A stretch of DNA of 64,000 bases from Phenylobacterium sp. (GTDB lineage Bacteria > Pseudomonadota > Alphaproteobacteria > Caulobacterales > Caulobacteraceae): positions 41,671-105,670 of the forward strand of contig NZ_SCVD01000003.1 in NCBI RefSeq assembly GCF_004297125.1. Reading direction: 5' to 3'. This document shows positions 33,153 to 41,953 of the stretch, piece by piece (the first letter of the stretch is position 1; every line of letters starts with the position of its first letter). Below the pieces are notes generated by a model that saw only the letters and a program-made list of their open reading frames with translations, was not told where the DNA came from and did no database searches. The position numbers and the translations under genes were made by a program.

Positions 33153-33947
33153 ATGAAACCCCTGACTGCACTCCTCCTGGCCGCCCTGCCGCTCACCGCC
33201 TGCGCGACGGCGGGAAAGCCCTCGGGCGCCTTGTCCAGCTATGAGGGCCTGACCCCCCGCACGGGCACGCTCCGCACCGGCATCGCGGAGCGCAAGAGCG
33301 AGCCGGACCTGACGGCCGTCAGGCGGGTGATGCTGGAGCCGGCGCGTATGGCGCCGGGGCCGGAGACCGGCTGGCTCAACGACAAGGAGCGCGCGCTCCT
33401 GCTGCGAGAGCTGGACGCCCAGATGTGTTTCGAGATCACCGAGCGCTACGAACTCACCTACGACCCGGCCCAGGCCGACGCCCGGGTGCGCGCCGTGGTC
33501 ACGCGGGTCAGGCCCACGGGCCGGTTCGCCTCGACCGCCTCGGCGGCCGCCGGCTTCTTCATCCCCGGACCCATCGGCCTGCGCGTGCCCGGCACGCTGG
33601 GGGGCCTGGGCGCCGAGGCCGAGATGGTGACCGACGGCGGCCGCCAGGTCGCGGCCCTGGTCTGGAACCGCGACGCCACGGCCGTCGGCACCGACGATCC
33701 CTCGCTCAGCCGCCTGGGCGACGCCCTGCAGTTCGCCGAGCCGTTCGCCGACGTTGCGGCTGCGACCATGACCCCCAAGGGGCTGAAGTCGCGCAAGATC
33801 GAGTCCGGCGAGGACCCCTGCGCCCAGTTCGGCCCCAGGTTCCGCCCGGAAGGCTTCCTCGCCGGCCTGGCCAGCGGCCTCTACGTCCCCCAGATGAGCG
33901 GCGCGAAGGCTGTGCCGAAGGAAGCGCCGAAGGACGACGGGGCATGA
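33153..33947 (+). CDS. Lipoprotein, DUF3313-like
   Basis: A 264-residue protein with an N-terminal lipobox: MKPLTALLLAALPLTAC places the acylated cysteine at 17. Asp or Gly does not follow directly (ATAGK), so outer-membrane sorting is likely. The YEGL...R..L opening, the VMLEP segment and the central glycine-rich FFIPGPIGLRVPG stretch fit the DUF3313 family of unknown function. It is monocistronic between a divergent membrane-protein gene and the convergent RTX gene. Confidence 0.75.
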   Translation: MKPLTALLLAALPLTACATAGKPSGALSSYEGLTPRTGTLRTGIAERKSEPDLTAVRRVMLEPARMAPGPETGWLNDKERALLLRELDAQMCFEITERYELTYDPAQADARVRAVVTRVRPTGRFASTASAAAGFFIPGPIGLRVPGTLGGLGAEAEMVTDGGRQVAALVWNRDATAVGTDDPSLSRLGDALQFAEPFADVAAATMTPKGLKSRKIESGEDPCAQFGPRFRPEGFLAGLASGLYVPQMSGAKAVPKEAPKDDGA

Positions 33948-34037
33948 CGCATCGAGGGCTGCTGAGCGCCTGAGCGCTGGGTTGGCGCCAGAGGCGGACT
34001 CCCGCATCGGGGCAGAATCCGCGGGAGCCGCGCCGTC

Positions 34038-36275
34038 CTAGCCGACGAAGATCCACCCAGGGGTCAGCGTGGACAGTTGCACCCCGGCCAGGATCATCTG
34101 CCCGCCGCCCGACATGTCGATGACGGTGTCCGAAGCCACCTGCGAGGTGGTGTAGGTGGTCCCGAAATCCAGGAAGACACGGTCGCCCTGCGTCCGGTCG
34201 AAGTCGGTGACCAGGTCCATGCCGGCTTCGCCGAAGGAGTGGAAAAGGTCCGACCCGGCGCCGCCGGTGACGGTGTCGGAGCCACGGTCGCCGGAGACGT
34301 AGTCATCGCCGTCGCCGCCCTGCACCAGATCGTCGCCCTGGCCGCCCCGGACGATGTCGTTGTCCCGGTCGCCGAACACGAAGTCGTCGCCTTCGCCGCC
34401 GTAGGCGACGTCGTCGCCTTGGCCGCCGTGAACGATGTCATTGCCCTTGTCGCCCGAGACATAGTCGTTCTCGGTGTTGCCTTGGACCTGGTCGTTGTCC
34501 TGGCCGCCCAACACCACGTCGTCGCCGGTTCCGCCGGCCAGATCGTCATTGCCGGCGTTGCCCTGTACGACGTCGTCCCCGGCGTCGCCCGAGATGCTGT
34601 CGGCGCCCAGCCCGCCCCCGGCGGTGTCATTGCCCGCGCCGGCTGTAACCAAGTTGTTCTGGGCGTCGCCGACGATGACGTCGGGCGCGGTGGAACCGGG
34701 CGCAACCGGCGGGATCGGCTCAGGATCGGGCAGCGGGGCGGAGGTCACGATCGTGAAGTTGGCCGAGGCATAGGTCCCACTGCCCGCGTTGCCAGCGGCG
34801 TCCGTCACACCGCTGCCGGCCAGGGTGATGATGTTCGTCGTGTCGCTTACCGGGACCGATGGCGTGAACGTAGCCGTCCAGGTCACGCCCGCATCCGCCG
34901 AGGCGACTGTGCTGAGCGAGCCGTTTCCGATGGTCAGGTCGCTGTTGTTGAAGCCGCTCACCGCCTCCGAGAAGGTGATGGTGACCAGCGATGTCTCGCC
35001 GGTGGTCAACGCGGTGTCGGCCAGGACGATGGTGGCCGTCGGGCGCGCCGTATCAACCGCGTAGGTGTTGGAGTCCGTCGTGCCGATCCCGGCGTTGCTG
35101 CTGCTGGTTGCGGCATAGCCGGTGTTGGCCACCGTGATCGCATTGGTGGTGTCGGTGATCGCCGTGGTCGGCGTCAGCGTGGCCGTGAAGGTGATGTTGT
35201 CGCTGGTCGCCACCGTCGAGAGCGCGCCGTTGGCGATCGTGATGTCGGCGTTGTCGAAGCCCGTCACGGCTTCCGAGAACGTGAAGCTCACGTTCGAAGT
35301 GTCGCCGAGGGCGAGCGAGGTGTCGGAGACCGACACGGTCACGCCCGGACGCACGGTGCTGACACCGTAGTTGTTGGAGTCCGTAGTTCCGGAGCCCGCG
35401 TTCCCCGCCAGGTCTGTGAGGTCTGCGTTCGCCAGCGTGATGACGTTGGCGCCAGCGACGATCGAAGCTGTCGGCGTGAAGGTCGTCGTGTAGCTGATCC
35501 CGCCGTCGACTGAACTGACAGTGGTCAAGACGCCATTGCCCACGGTGAGGTCGGCGTTGGTGAAACTCGTCACGGCTTCTGAGAACGTGATGGTGACCAG
35601 CGAGGTTTCCCCCGCGGCCAAGGCGGTGTCCGCCACGACGACGGTGGCGGTGGGCGCGGTGCTGTCGAGGACGTAGTTGGCCGATGTTGTCGATCCGGTC
35701 CCCGCGTTGCCGGCGAGGTCCGTCACGCCGCTGTAGTCGAGCGTGATCACATTGACCGGCTCGTTCAGGGCTGCGGTGGGGGTCAAGGTCGCCGTATAGG
35801 TGATCCCGCCGTCGGCGCTGCTCACACTGGAGAGCGTGCCATTGCCGATGGTCAGGTTGGCGTTGGCGAAACCCGTCACGGCTTCCGAGAAGGTGAAGGT
35901 CACGAGCGAGGTTTGACCCGCGGCGAGGGCGCTGTCGGCCAGCACGATGGTGGCGGTTGGCCGAACCGTATCCACGACGTAGTTGGCGGACAGCGTAAGT
36001 CCGTCCCCAGCCCGCACACCCCCGGCGTCGATCACGCCTTCGTTGTTGAAGATGATGATGTTGGTGGTGTCGGAGACTCCAGCGTCCGGCGTAAGGGTCG
36101 CTGTGTAGGTCCGCGCATTGATTACGTTCAAGGTGCTCAGCGAGCCGTTGGCGACCGTCAGGTCGGCGTTGGTGAACCCGGAAATATCTTGGTCGAACGT
36201 GAACGTGACGAGGGCCGTCCCGCCGATGCCGAGCGTGGTGTTCGAGACAACGATGTTGGGATCGGGATAAGCCAT
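34038..36275 (-). CDS. Secreted RTX protein with bacterial Ig-like repeats
   Basis: A 745-residue extracellular protein. Residues 1-510 hold five Ig-like (Big_12/Big_13-type) repeats of about 100 residues, each with the pattern SLVTFTFSEAVTGFxNADLTIGNG and ending near TDLAGNAGSGT. Residues 525-670 are calcium-binding RTX nonapeptides (GGQGDDVVxGG type). The C-terminus (SDLFHSFGEAGMDLVTDFD to GWIFVG) is the usual type I secretion signal. There is no N-terminal signal peptide, as expected for type I export. A role in adhesion or surface layer is likely. No ABC/MFP secretion genes are adjacent. The DNA carries matching tandem repeats of about 300 bases. Confidence 0.9.
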   Translation of the reverse strand: MAYPDPNIVVSNTTLGIGGTALVTFTFDQDISGFTNADLTVANGSLSTLNVINARTYTATLTPDAGVSDTTNIIIFNNEGVIDAGGVRAGDGLTLSANYVVDTVRPTATIVLADSALAAGQTSLVTFTFSEAVTGFANANLTIGNGTLSSVSSADGGITYTATLTPTAALNEPVNVITLDYSGVTDLAGNAGTGSTTSANYVLDSTAPTATVVVADTALAAGETSLVTITFSEAVTSFTNADLTVGNGVLTTVSSVDGGISYTTTFTPTASIVAGANVITLANADLTDLAGNAGSGTTDSNNYGVSTVRPGVTVSVSDTSLALGDTSNVSFTFSEAVTGFDNADITIANGALSTVATSDNITFTATLTPTTAITDTTNAITVANTGYAATSSSNAGIGTTDSNTYAVDTARPTATIVLADTALTTGETSLVTITFSEAVSGFNNSDLTIGNGSLSTVASADAGVTWTATFTPSVPVSDTTNIITLAGSGVTDAAGNAGSGTYASANFTIVTSAPLPDPEPIPPVAPGSTAPDVIVGDAQNNLVTAGAGNDTAGGGLGADSISGDAGDDVVQGNAGNDDLAGGTGDDVVLGGQDNDQVQGNTENDYVSGDKGNDIVHGGQGDDVAYGGEGDDFVFGDRDNDIVRGGQGDDLVQGGDGDDYVSGDRGSDTVTGGAGSDLFHSFGEAGMDLVTDFDRTQGDRVFLDFGTTYTTSQVASDTVIDMSGGGQMILAGVQLSTLTPGWIFVG

Positions 36276-36799
36276 GAAGTCGCCTGATGAACGCGCGGCG
36301 ACCAGTATTGACCGGCGCCGCTAGGACTTCGCCGGGTCGCGGCGTCGACAAAGGCCGCGCGTGTAGACACACGTCTACGCCACCTGGCGTCTGATTTTCT
36401 GAATCTCGCGACGGCGTCCGGAATAGGTCGGATCGATCCGGGATCCGAAATAGATCCCCCAGTCCATCCGACTACGTTGCGGCTGCCGCCCTGCAGCCGA
36501 CTTAGGTCGTCACGCTTAATACCACGTCACCAAGCTTGACCTCAGCTTTTGACCTGATGACCTCGCGCATCGTGGCCTGAATGCGCCGCCTTGGGGCCAG
36601 TCAGGGCGCCGCGCCGTAGGCGCCTCGAGCGCCCGCGCGGGAAGACGCTTGCCGCGGCCAACGACGACGCGATCCCAGGCCCCGTTCCGCCGGTCACCCT
36701 TGGATTTCGTTTTGCCGCTCGAGTGCTGCTTCCAGGCCGAGAGCCAACGGGCGAAACCGACCCCTTGCGGAAGTTCCGTCGGCGTGCAGCCATATTCCG
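36276..36799. other. Gene-poor region upstream of the RTX gene
   Basis: No convincing gene was found in these 524 bases. It contains a perfect six-base dyad, GTAGAC and GTCTAC around ACAC at 36363-36378, about 90 bases upstream of the RTX start and suited to an operator. A repeated TTGACCT (near 36535 and 36549) is also visible. Short open frames here lack family resemblance and ribosome sites. Confidence 0.4.
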
Positions 36800-37036
36800 A
36801 TGGCGGACAGTCCCAAGCAGCTACACTTCAGCGCCCGACGGCTGGTTCTTGGAGGCTTGATAGTTTTCGCCGGCGGTGCCGTCACGGTTATCGCAGCTAT
36901 GGTGTTAGGCCTTGACCCCACGGAGCACGCAATTGGCGTGGCTGTGGTCGCCCAAGCTACTAGCCTGATCGCGCTAGCATACTTTCTACGCCGCTGGGCG
37001 CGGCAAGACCGTGAAGCCACAAAGGTCTTCGACTGA
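36800..37036 (+). CDS. Small two-helix membrane protein, 78 residues
   Basis: A 78-residue frame with two predicted membrane helices (LVLGGLIVFAGGAVTVIAAMV and a second from AIGVAVVAQATSLIAL), a polar start and a basic, charged tail (RRWARQDREATK). The composition is what a real inner-membrane protein would have. There is no good Shine-Dalgarno sequence before the ATG, and the family is not recognised. The antisense frame at 36694-37080 looks like its shadow. Confidence 0.45.
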   Translation: MADSPKQLHFSARRLVLGGLIVFAGGAVTVIAAMVLGLDPTEHAIGVAVVAQATSLIALAYFLRRWARQDREATKVFD

Positions 37037-37131
37037 CCGACATCGCCTTCCCATCCCGCACTGACGTTCGGAGCGTCCATTGGGGGGCGGAGAACCGAAG
37101 GTCCGCTCGGCGTCTTGTCGGCGGGATCCTC

Positions 37132-37211
37132 GAATTCGGGGACAGATTATCCCGCCCGCTCGTACACTCGCCACGCCGCCAGCTCGGGCGGGATAACCCG
37201 TCCCCGAATTC
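37132..37211. repeat. Long inverted repeat, REP-like
   Basis: Two 27-base arms (37132-37158 and 37185-37211) starting and ending in GAATTCGGGGAC are complementary except for two or three positions, around a 26-base loop. The unit resembles the GGGGACAG-TTATC type of intergenic REP element common in proteobacterial genomes. It sits six bases downstream of the YqeY stop codon and may act as its transcript end. Confidence 0.75.
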
Positions 37212-37217
37212 TCCCGC

Positions 37218-37691
37218 TCAGCTCCTCGCCAACGCGCTGGCGGCCTTGCCGTCATACTGGCCGCCGAAGCTGGTCTTCAGGTAGGCCATGATCGCCCCGA
37301 CGTTGGCGTCGGGGGTCCTGGCCCGGAAATCGTCGATGGCCGCGCGCAGTTCCGCCTCCGTCATCTGCTTGGGGCTATACGAGGCCAGGATCGCCAGTTC
37401 GGTTTCCGCCGCCGTGGTGCGCGCCTCGACCTTCGACGCATCGCCGCCGGCCTCGACCAGCCTCGCGCGCTCGGTGCTCAGGTTCTCCAGCGTCAGCTTC
37501 GTGTTCTTCAGGAACTTCGCGACGGTCGCGGCGACCTTTTCGTCCGTGACCTCCGTCACGCCACGCTTGAACTCCTCGGTCGTGATCTGCGTCGCCTCGC
37601 CGATCAGCGTGCTGAGCAGGTCCGCCTTCAGACGGTCGTTCGCCTTGCGCGCCGCGAGTTGATCCGCCTTCAGCGCATCGAGCAAAGCCAT
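37218..37691 (-). CDS. GatB/YqeY domain protein
   Basis: A 157-residue protein of the YqeY family, related to the tail domain of the amidotransferase subunit GatB. It opens MALLDALKADQLAARKANDRLKADLL and has the typical ASYSPKQMTEAELRAAI in the middle and VGAIMAYLK near the end. The ATG at 37691 is the conserved family start; the frame extends to 37712. The biological role of YqeY proteins is not settled, though a tRNA-related function is suspected from GatB. Confidence 0.92.
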   Translation of the reverse strand: MALLDALKADQLAARKANDRLKADLLSTLIGEATQITTEEFKRGVTEVTDEKVAATVAKFLKNTKLTLENLSTERARLVEAGGDASKVEARTTAAETELAILASYSPKQMTEAELRAAIDDFRARTPDANVGAIMAYLKTSFGGQYDGKAASALARS

Positions 37692-37776
37692 GTCGCCGTC
37701 CTTCCAATTCACGCTATTCCGTAGCTGTAGTTAGGGCAGGGGGCCGCCCTCGGCCATCCAGGGACCGCAAGAAACC

Positions 37777-38121
37777 ATGGCGACCGATCGCAAGACCGTG
37801 GACTACCTCGTCGACCAGATGTCGAAGGCCGGGCCTGTGTCCGCCCGGCCGATGTTCGGCGAGTACGGTGTCTACTGTGACGGCAAGATGGTCGCGATCA
37901 TCGCCGACGGTCAGCTCTTCCTCAAACCCACCCCGGCCGGTCGCGCCCTGGCCGCCGGCGCCGAAGAGGCCCCGCCCTATCCCGGCGCGAAGCCCCACAT
38001 GCTGATCGATGCGGACCGCTGGGAGGATCAGGACGCGCTCAGCGATCTCGTCCGCGCCACGGCGGCGGCATTACCCGCGCCGAAGCCGAAGGTGGCTAAG
38101 GCGCAAAAGGGGACCCGGTAG
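37777..38121 (+). CDS. TfoX/Sxy N-terminal domain protein
   Basis: A 114-residue protein comprising only the TfoX_N domain: VDYLVDQMSKAG, then SARPMFGEYGVYCDGKMVAIIADGQLFLKPT, which is the family signature. The C-terminal helix-hairpin domain of competence regulator Sxy is absent. A lysine-rich tail (PKPKVAKAQKGTR) could contact nucleic acid. It is divergent from yqeY. Single-domain relatives are common in alphaproteobacteria and have no established function. Confidence 0.9.
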   Translation: MATDRKTVDYLVDQMSKAGPVSARPMFGEYGVYCDGKMVAIIADGQLFLKPTPAGRALAAGAEEAPPYPGAKPHMLIDADRWEDQDALSDLVRATAAALPAPKPKVAKAQKGTR

Positions 38122-38268
38122 TTAGTGTAAGGCGGCAAGGTCTCTTGGGCGCCAGTTGGAGACATTAGCATCGGTCCGAGAAGCAGGCGTTCGCCGCCAA
38201 CCGATAGTCTGCCTGTAATGACCGAGGGCGCCCGAGCAAACTGGTGTTCCCTGCCGACGCGAGGGGCC

Positions 38269-38817
38269 TTAGCCGAAGTTGAAACGCAACTTTTGGCGCT
38301 GCTTCCGGCGCAGGCTGGAGCCGAGAACTCCAAAGCCAACGACAATCATCACCCACGTGACCGGCTCCGGAATGGCCGCACCCGCAGACGAGATCAACTG
38401 CCCCCGAATTTCGCCTTGTGGCAAAGCGACTGTGTGAATGTTGATATAGGACAGCCCGCTCTTGATGCCGGTTATGTCGGCCTCGGTGAGGCCGAAGAGG
38501 GTGCTGCTATATGTGCCCGACGTCGCAGACGGGAATCCGGTGAAATTTAGGATTGATACGGCGTTGGCTCCGGCAGGGGCGCAGCAATGAAGTATGCCTA
38601 TGGAGGCGTTGGTCGATAGGCCCGAATAGGACAGGTCGACGAAGAAGCTGTTCGCCACATCATCGAGTATGGCCGTGAAGTCTCCCGTCGCAGCCGATGC
38701 GTTTGCTGGAGCCTCGTTCTCGCCGCTCATCGTTCCGTAGAAGTTGAACGTAGCTGCGTGAGCGGTGCCCGCGAGGGCGGCGGCAAGAAGCGCGATAGTC
38801 GCTAAAGCTCGTTTCAT
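38269..38817 (-). CDS. CHRD-domain protein with PEPxxWA-CTERM anchor
   Basis: A 182-residue exported protein. A signal peptide (MKRALATIALLAAALAGTAHA) is followed by a CHRD-type domain (FYGTMSGENEAPANAS, then GEIRGQLI), and the C-terminus has PEPVTWVMIVVGFGVLG plus an arginine-rich tail, the sorting tag removed by an exosortase. Its ATG overlaps the stop of the small frame 38814-38993 (ATGA). No exosortase gene is in the window. Confidence 0.88.
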   Translation of the reverse strand: MKRALATIALLAAALAGTAHAATFNFYGTMSGENEAPANASAATGDFTAILDDVANSFFVDLSYSGLSTNASIGILHCCAPAGANAVSILNFTGFPSATSGTYSSTLFGLTEADITGIKSGLSYINIHTVALPQGEIRGQLISSAGAAIPEPVTWVMIVVGFGVLGSSLRRKQRQKLRFNFG

Positions 38818-38993
38818 GATTTGCTGACGCCGGAGAAGTCGAAGATGCAGCCGACCTCGGTTGGCGCCTGGCCGCCGCCGACCACCGCCAGCCCGCCCTT
38901 GACGCCAAGGTTGGAAAACTGCCGGCGGATCTTGCCGGCCGAGCGGAGGACTCCCGCGAAATCGGGCCCCTTGGTCAGTTCAGGGTTTGGCAT
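38814..38993 (-). CDS. Small hypothetical protein, 59 residues, bridging two PEP-CTERM genes
   Basis: A 59-residue frame that starts inside the last codons of the upstream PEP-CTERM gene and stops in an ATGA overlap with the downstream CHRD gene, filling the gap between them exactly. The protein begins MPNPELTKGPDF and ends in a hydrophobic, glycine-rich segment (GVKGGLAVVGGGQ, then GCIFDFSGVSKS). Overlaps on both sides are what one expects of a translationally coupled real gene. I recognise no family. The alternative is a chance frame between two independent genes. Confidence 0.5.
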   Translation of the reverse strand: MPNPELTKGPDFAGVLRSAGKIRRQFSNLGVKGGLAVVGGGQAPTEVGCIFDFSGVSKS

Positions 38994-39988
38994 AGGCCGA
39001 TCTCCATTCTTGGCTCGTTAGAGGGCTTGCGACGGCGCACCACGCTGCCAGTCAGGCCGAAGCCGATGATCATCATTGCCCAGGTGGTGGGTTCCGGAAC
39101 GCCCCCAATTGGGCCGCCCGGGCCTTGCCCAGCGACCAAGGGGTCTGAGCGGAAGAAGGTGTAGGTGGTGAACCTCGTGACGATGTCCGCGGGGACATCG
39201 AGGCGCGCACCGAGAGCCAACGCCACGTCGTGGCCGGCCCCGGCGTCGATGAAGAGATCTGAGTCGGACCCGTCGCCCGCGATCGAGCCACTCAGCGCGC
39301 CGCCCGCGGTTACGAGGTCATTGAGGGTGATATAGTTGCCGATCTGGTAGCCGTTGGCGACACCGCCTTCATTGTAGATGCCGACCGACGTCGTGGCGGC
39401 GTCGGGGCTGAGGTCGCCCTCGATCCCAAACAGCATCGCGCTGCCGTCCACCTGCGTGAGCATGCCGCCCCCGTCATTAACCTCAGTGCCGCCGTCGAAC
39501 ACCAGATCGACGTCCAGATAGCGCACCAGATCGAGTGTGATCGAATCTTGCGAAAAGAACCCATACTCCTGCGTGAGCAATGATCCGACCTGGATGCCCA
39601 TATCGAAAATGCCCGAAAGCTGCTGCCTCAATTGGATGAACAAGCCATCGTAATAAAAGCGGCTGAAGACCTCCTTGGTCGTGAGATCCAACGTGAATGT
39701 CGTATATTCTCCATTGGCGAATGCTTTGGTCAGACTAGTAAGTGGGCCCCTGCCACCAACACGATAGTAAAGGTCCGACTGGGCCACAGTGTACGCAGTG
39801 GCGCTAGGCCCAACGGGATTGTAGAAGCCACCCGCGCCGCCGGCGCTGTTGCCTGCCCCGCCGCCCCCGGTCACAGTGATCGAGACTTGGCCGTCGCCGG
39901 AACCGTTCGTCATCGTTCGGCCCAGCGCCTGAGCGCTCACCGGGACCACGATCAGCGCCGCCGCGATCATCCAAGACTTGCCGTTCAT
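38975..39988 (-). CDS. PEPxxWA-CTERM exported protein
   Basis: A 337-residue protein with a signal peptide (MNGKSWMIAAALIVVPVSAQA), a glycine-rich start to the mature chain (GGGGAGNSAGGAGGF), a central beta-rich domain of unknown type, and a C-terminal PEPTTWAMMIIGFGLTG plus RRRK sorting tag. Unusually, 15 or more residues follow the basic stop-transfer cluster. The start at 39988 gives the signal peptide directly at the N-terminus. It heads a unit with the 59-residue frame and the CHRD protein. Confidence 0.85.
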   Translation of the reverse strand: MNGKSWMIAAALIVVPVSAQALGRTMTNGSGDGQVSITVTGGGGAGNSAGGAGGFYNPVGPSATAYTVAQSDLYYRVGGRGPLTSLTKAFANGEYTTFTLDLTTKEVFSRFYYDGLFIQLRQQLSGIFDMGIQVGSLLTQEYGFFSQDSITLDLVRYLDVDLVFDGGTEVNDGGGMLTQVDGSAMLFGIEGDLSPDAATTSVGIYNEGGVANGYQIGNYITLNDLVTAGGALSGSIAGDGSDSDLFIDAGAGHDVALALGARLDVPADIVTRFTTYTFFRSDPLVAGQGPGGPIGGVPEPTTWAMMIIGFGLTGSVVRRRKPSNEPRMEIGLCQTLN

Positions 39989-40203
39989 CTGTTCTACTCC
40001 GTGCCTGCCGCACCGACGCGAACTTGAGAGGTGCATCGACGGGCGCCGGAGCGACAGGATTAGGACCTGATGAATCGCCGATGTTTCGCCGACATCTCGG
40101 CTTCGCGGCTGACATTTCGCCGCTACTGTTCGTTACGGCCCCGTCTGTAATCTGGGGTCGGCGCCTGTGGTGCGGGCGCCGTCGACAGTGGCGCGAGGGA
40201 GGG

Positions 40204-41757
40204 ATGATCGACACGATCGAACTGGCGCATGAACCGGGCTTCCAGCTCGGTCGCGTGACCGTCCTGCCCGCCCAGCGCGAGCTGGTCCGTGACGATGGTC
40301 AACGAGAAGTGCTGGAGCACCGCGTCATGCAGGTGCTGATCGCCCTGTCCAGGGCCAATGGCGCGATCCTCACGCGCGAAGAGTTGTTGGCGCGCTGCTG
40401 GAGCGGGCGCGTGGTCGGCGAGGACGCGATCAACCGGGTGATGTCGCGCCTGCGCAAGGCCGCCGAGGGGATCGGCGCGGGCTCGTTCGCCATCGAGACG
40501 ATCACCAAGGTCGGGTATCGGCTGGTGGCGCAGGGCGGGGCCGGGCATGAAGCGCCGGCGGTCCCGAAAGCCGCGACGGGGCCCGTGTTCTCGCGGCGTG
40601 CGGCGCTGGCGGGGGCCGCGGCCGTCGGCGTGGCGGGCGTCGCCGGCCTGGCCGTGGCGATCCGCGGACGTCGCGGTGGCGCCGAGACCCCCGAGAACGA
40701 AGCGCTCATGGCGCAGGCGTGGGCGGCATGGACCCAGGGCAGTGCTGAGGGAAACTCGCAGGCGATCGGTCTCTATCGGCGTCTGCTGGACGCGAATCCC
40801 CGCTCGGCGGACGGTTGGGGCCTCCTCGGGTGCGCCTATGCCGATCGCGCCCAGGGTTGGGTCCGCCCCTCCGAGCGTGAGTCTGTCCGCCTTCGCGCGA
40901 GCTCGGCGGGCCGGCGCTCACTGGAGCTGGATTCCAGGAACGCCTGCGGCCGCGTTGCGATCGCCTGGGCGCGGCCCATCCGAGGCAATTGGCTGCTCAT
41001 GGAGCGAGAATTCAGGCGGGCGATGGCGGACCAGCCGGGCAAGACGCTCGGGCCCTTCGGCGTGGCCCGTCTGCTCCTGCTCGTCGGCCGGTTCTCGGAA
41101 GCCGCGCCGCTGTTCGAGCGGGTCCGCGATGTGGCTCCGACCGTGAACCAGTACCGACACCAGATCGACGCCCTGTGGGGCGCGGGCCGGCAGGATGAGG
41201 CCGAGCGCCTCCTGGACGAGGCCATGTCGATCTACGCGGCCAATCAGAGCATCTGGTTCACGCGCTTCAAGCTGCTGCTGTTCGGCGGGCGCGCGAGCGC
41301 CGCCGTCGCGATGCTTCGGGACGCCGAGTCTCGTCCACGTGGGATGCCGCAGGAAAATGTCGACGATCTGATGCGGCTTGCCGTCGCCGTCGAGACCCGC
41401 GCCCCGCCCGCGGTTGCGGCCCTCGTCGCCTATGAGACGCGCAGGGGACGAAGCTCGCCCACCCCGGCCCGGTACGCGATCGAGAACCTGAGCGCTGTCG
41501 GGCGCGTGGACGAGGCCTTTGCCTTGGCCGACGCCTACTTCTTCTCGCGCGGCTTCGTCATCCCCGATGTCCCGGCGGGGCCTGGGGAACAGGCGAGGGC
41601 CGTGCTCGAGGAACGCGAACCGTCCTTGCTCTTCCTTCCCGCCACGCGCGCGATGCGCGCGGATCCCCGCTTCAGTCGTCTAACCGAGGAACTCGGCCTC
41701 GAACGCTACTGGAGAGAGGCGAAGGCGCAACCCGACTACAGGCGGCTTGAAGGCTAA
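40204..41757 (+). CDS. CadC-like winged-helix regulator with membrane segment and TPR-like domain
   Basis: A 517-residue protein. Residues 10-108 form an OmpR/PhoB-type winged helix (LTREELLARCWSGRVVGEDAINRVMSRLRKA, IETITKVGYRLV). One membrane helix follows at about 132-153, preceded by a twin arginine (SRRAALAG). The rest is a periplasmic helical region with TPR-like repeats. GCGAGGGAGGG precedes the ATG at 40204. Such CadC/ToxR-like proteins bind DNA while anchored in the membrane and sense periplasmic signals. It is divergent from the PEP-CTERM unit, a reasonable target. Confidence 0.85.
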   Translation: MIDTIELAHEPGFQLGRVTVLPAQRELVRDDGQREVLEHRVMQVLIALSRANGAILTREELLARCWSGRVVGEDAINRVMSRLRKAAEGIGAGSFAIETITKVGYRLVAQGGAGHEAPAVPKAATGPVFSRRAALAGAAAVGVAGVAGLAVAIRGRRGGAETPENEALMAQAWAAWTQGSAEGNSQAIGLYRRLLDANPRSADGWGLLGCAYADRAQGWVRPSERESVRLRASSAGRRSLELDSRNACGRVAIAWARPIRGNWLLMEREFRRAMADQPGKTLGPFGVARLLLLVGRFSEAAPLFERVRDVAPTVNQYRHQIDALWGAGRQDEAERLLDEAMSIYAANQSIWFTRFKLLLFGGRASAAVAMLRDAESRPRGMPQENVDDLMRLAVAVETRAPPAVAALVAYETRRGRSSPTPARYAIENLSAVGRVDEAFALADAYFFSRGFVIPDVPAGPGEQARAVLEEREPSLLFLPATRAMRADPRFSRLTEELGLERYWREAKAQPDYRRLEG

Positions 41758-41953
41758 GGTCGAGCGTTGATCGCCACGGCTGCGTTTTCACCGACGAAAT
41801 GGCGCGGCTTGTGTGATGCTCGATCTACTCGTTACAGCGCTTCCAGAGAGCAGACCTTCCGAACTTCGCTGTTGAGTCAAATCCGGCCCTCCCACCCACG
41901 CCCGACCACCCACGTCCGAACCTGACGCACCACGCCTCCACACTCCCGCCGAC

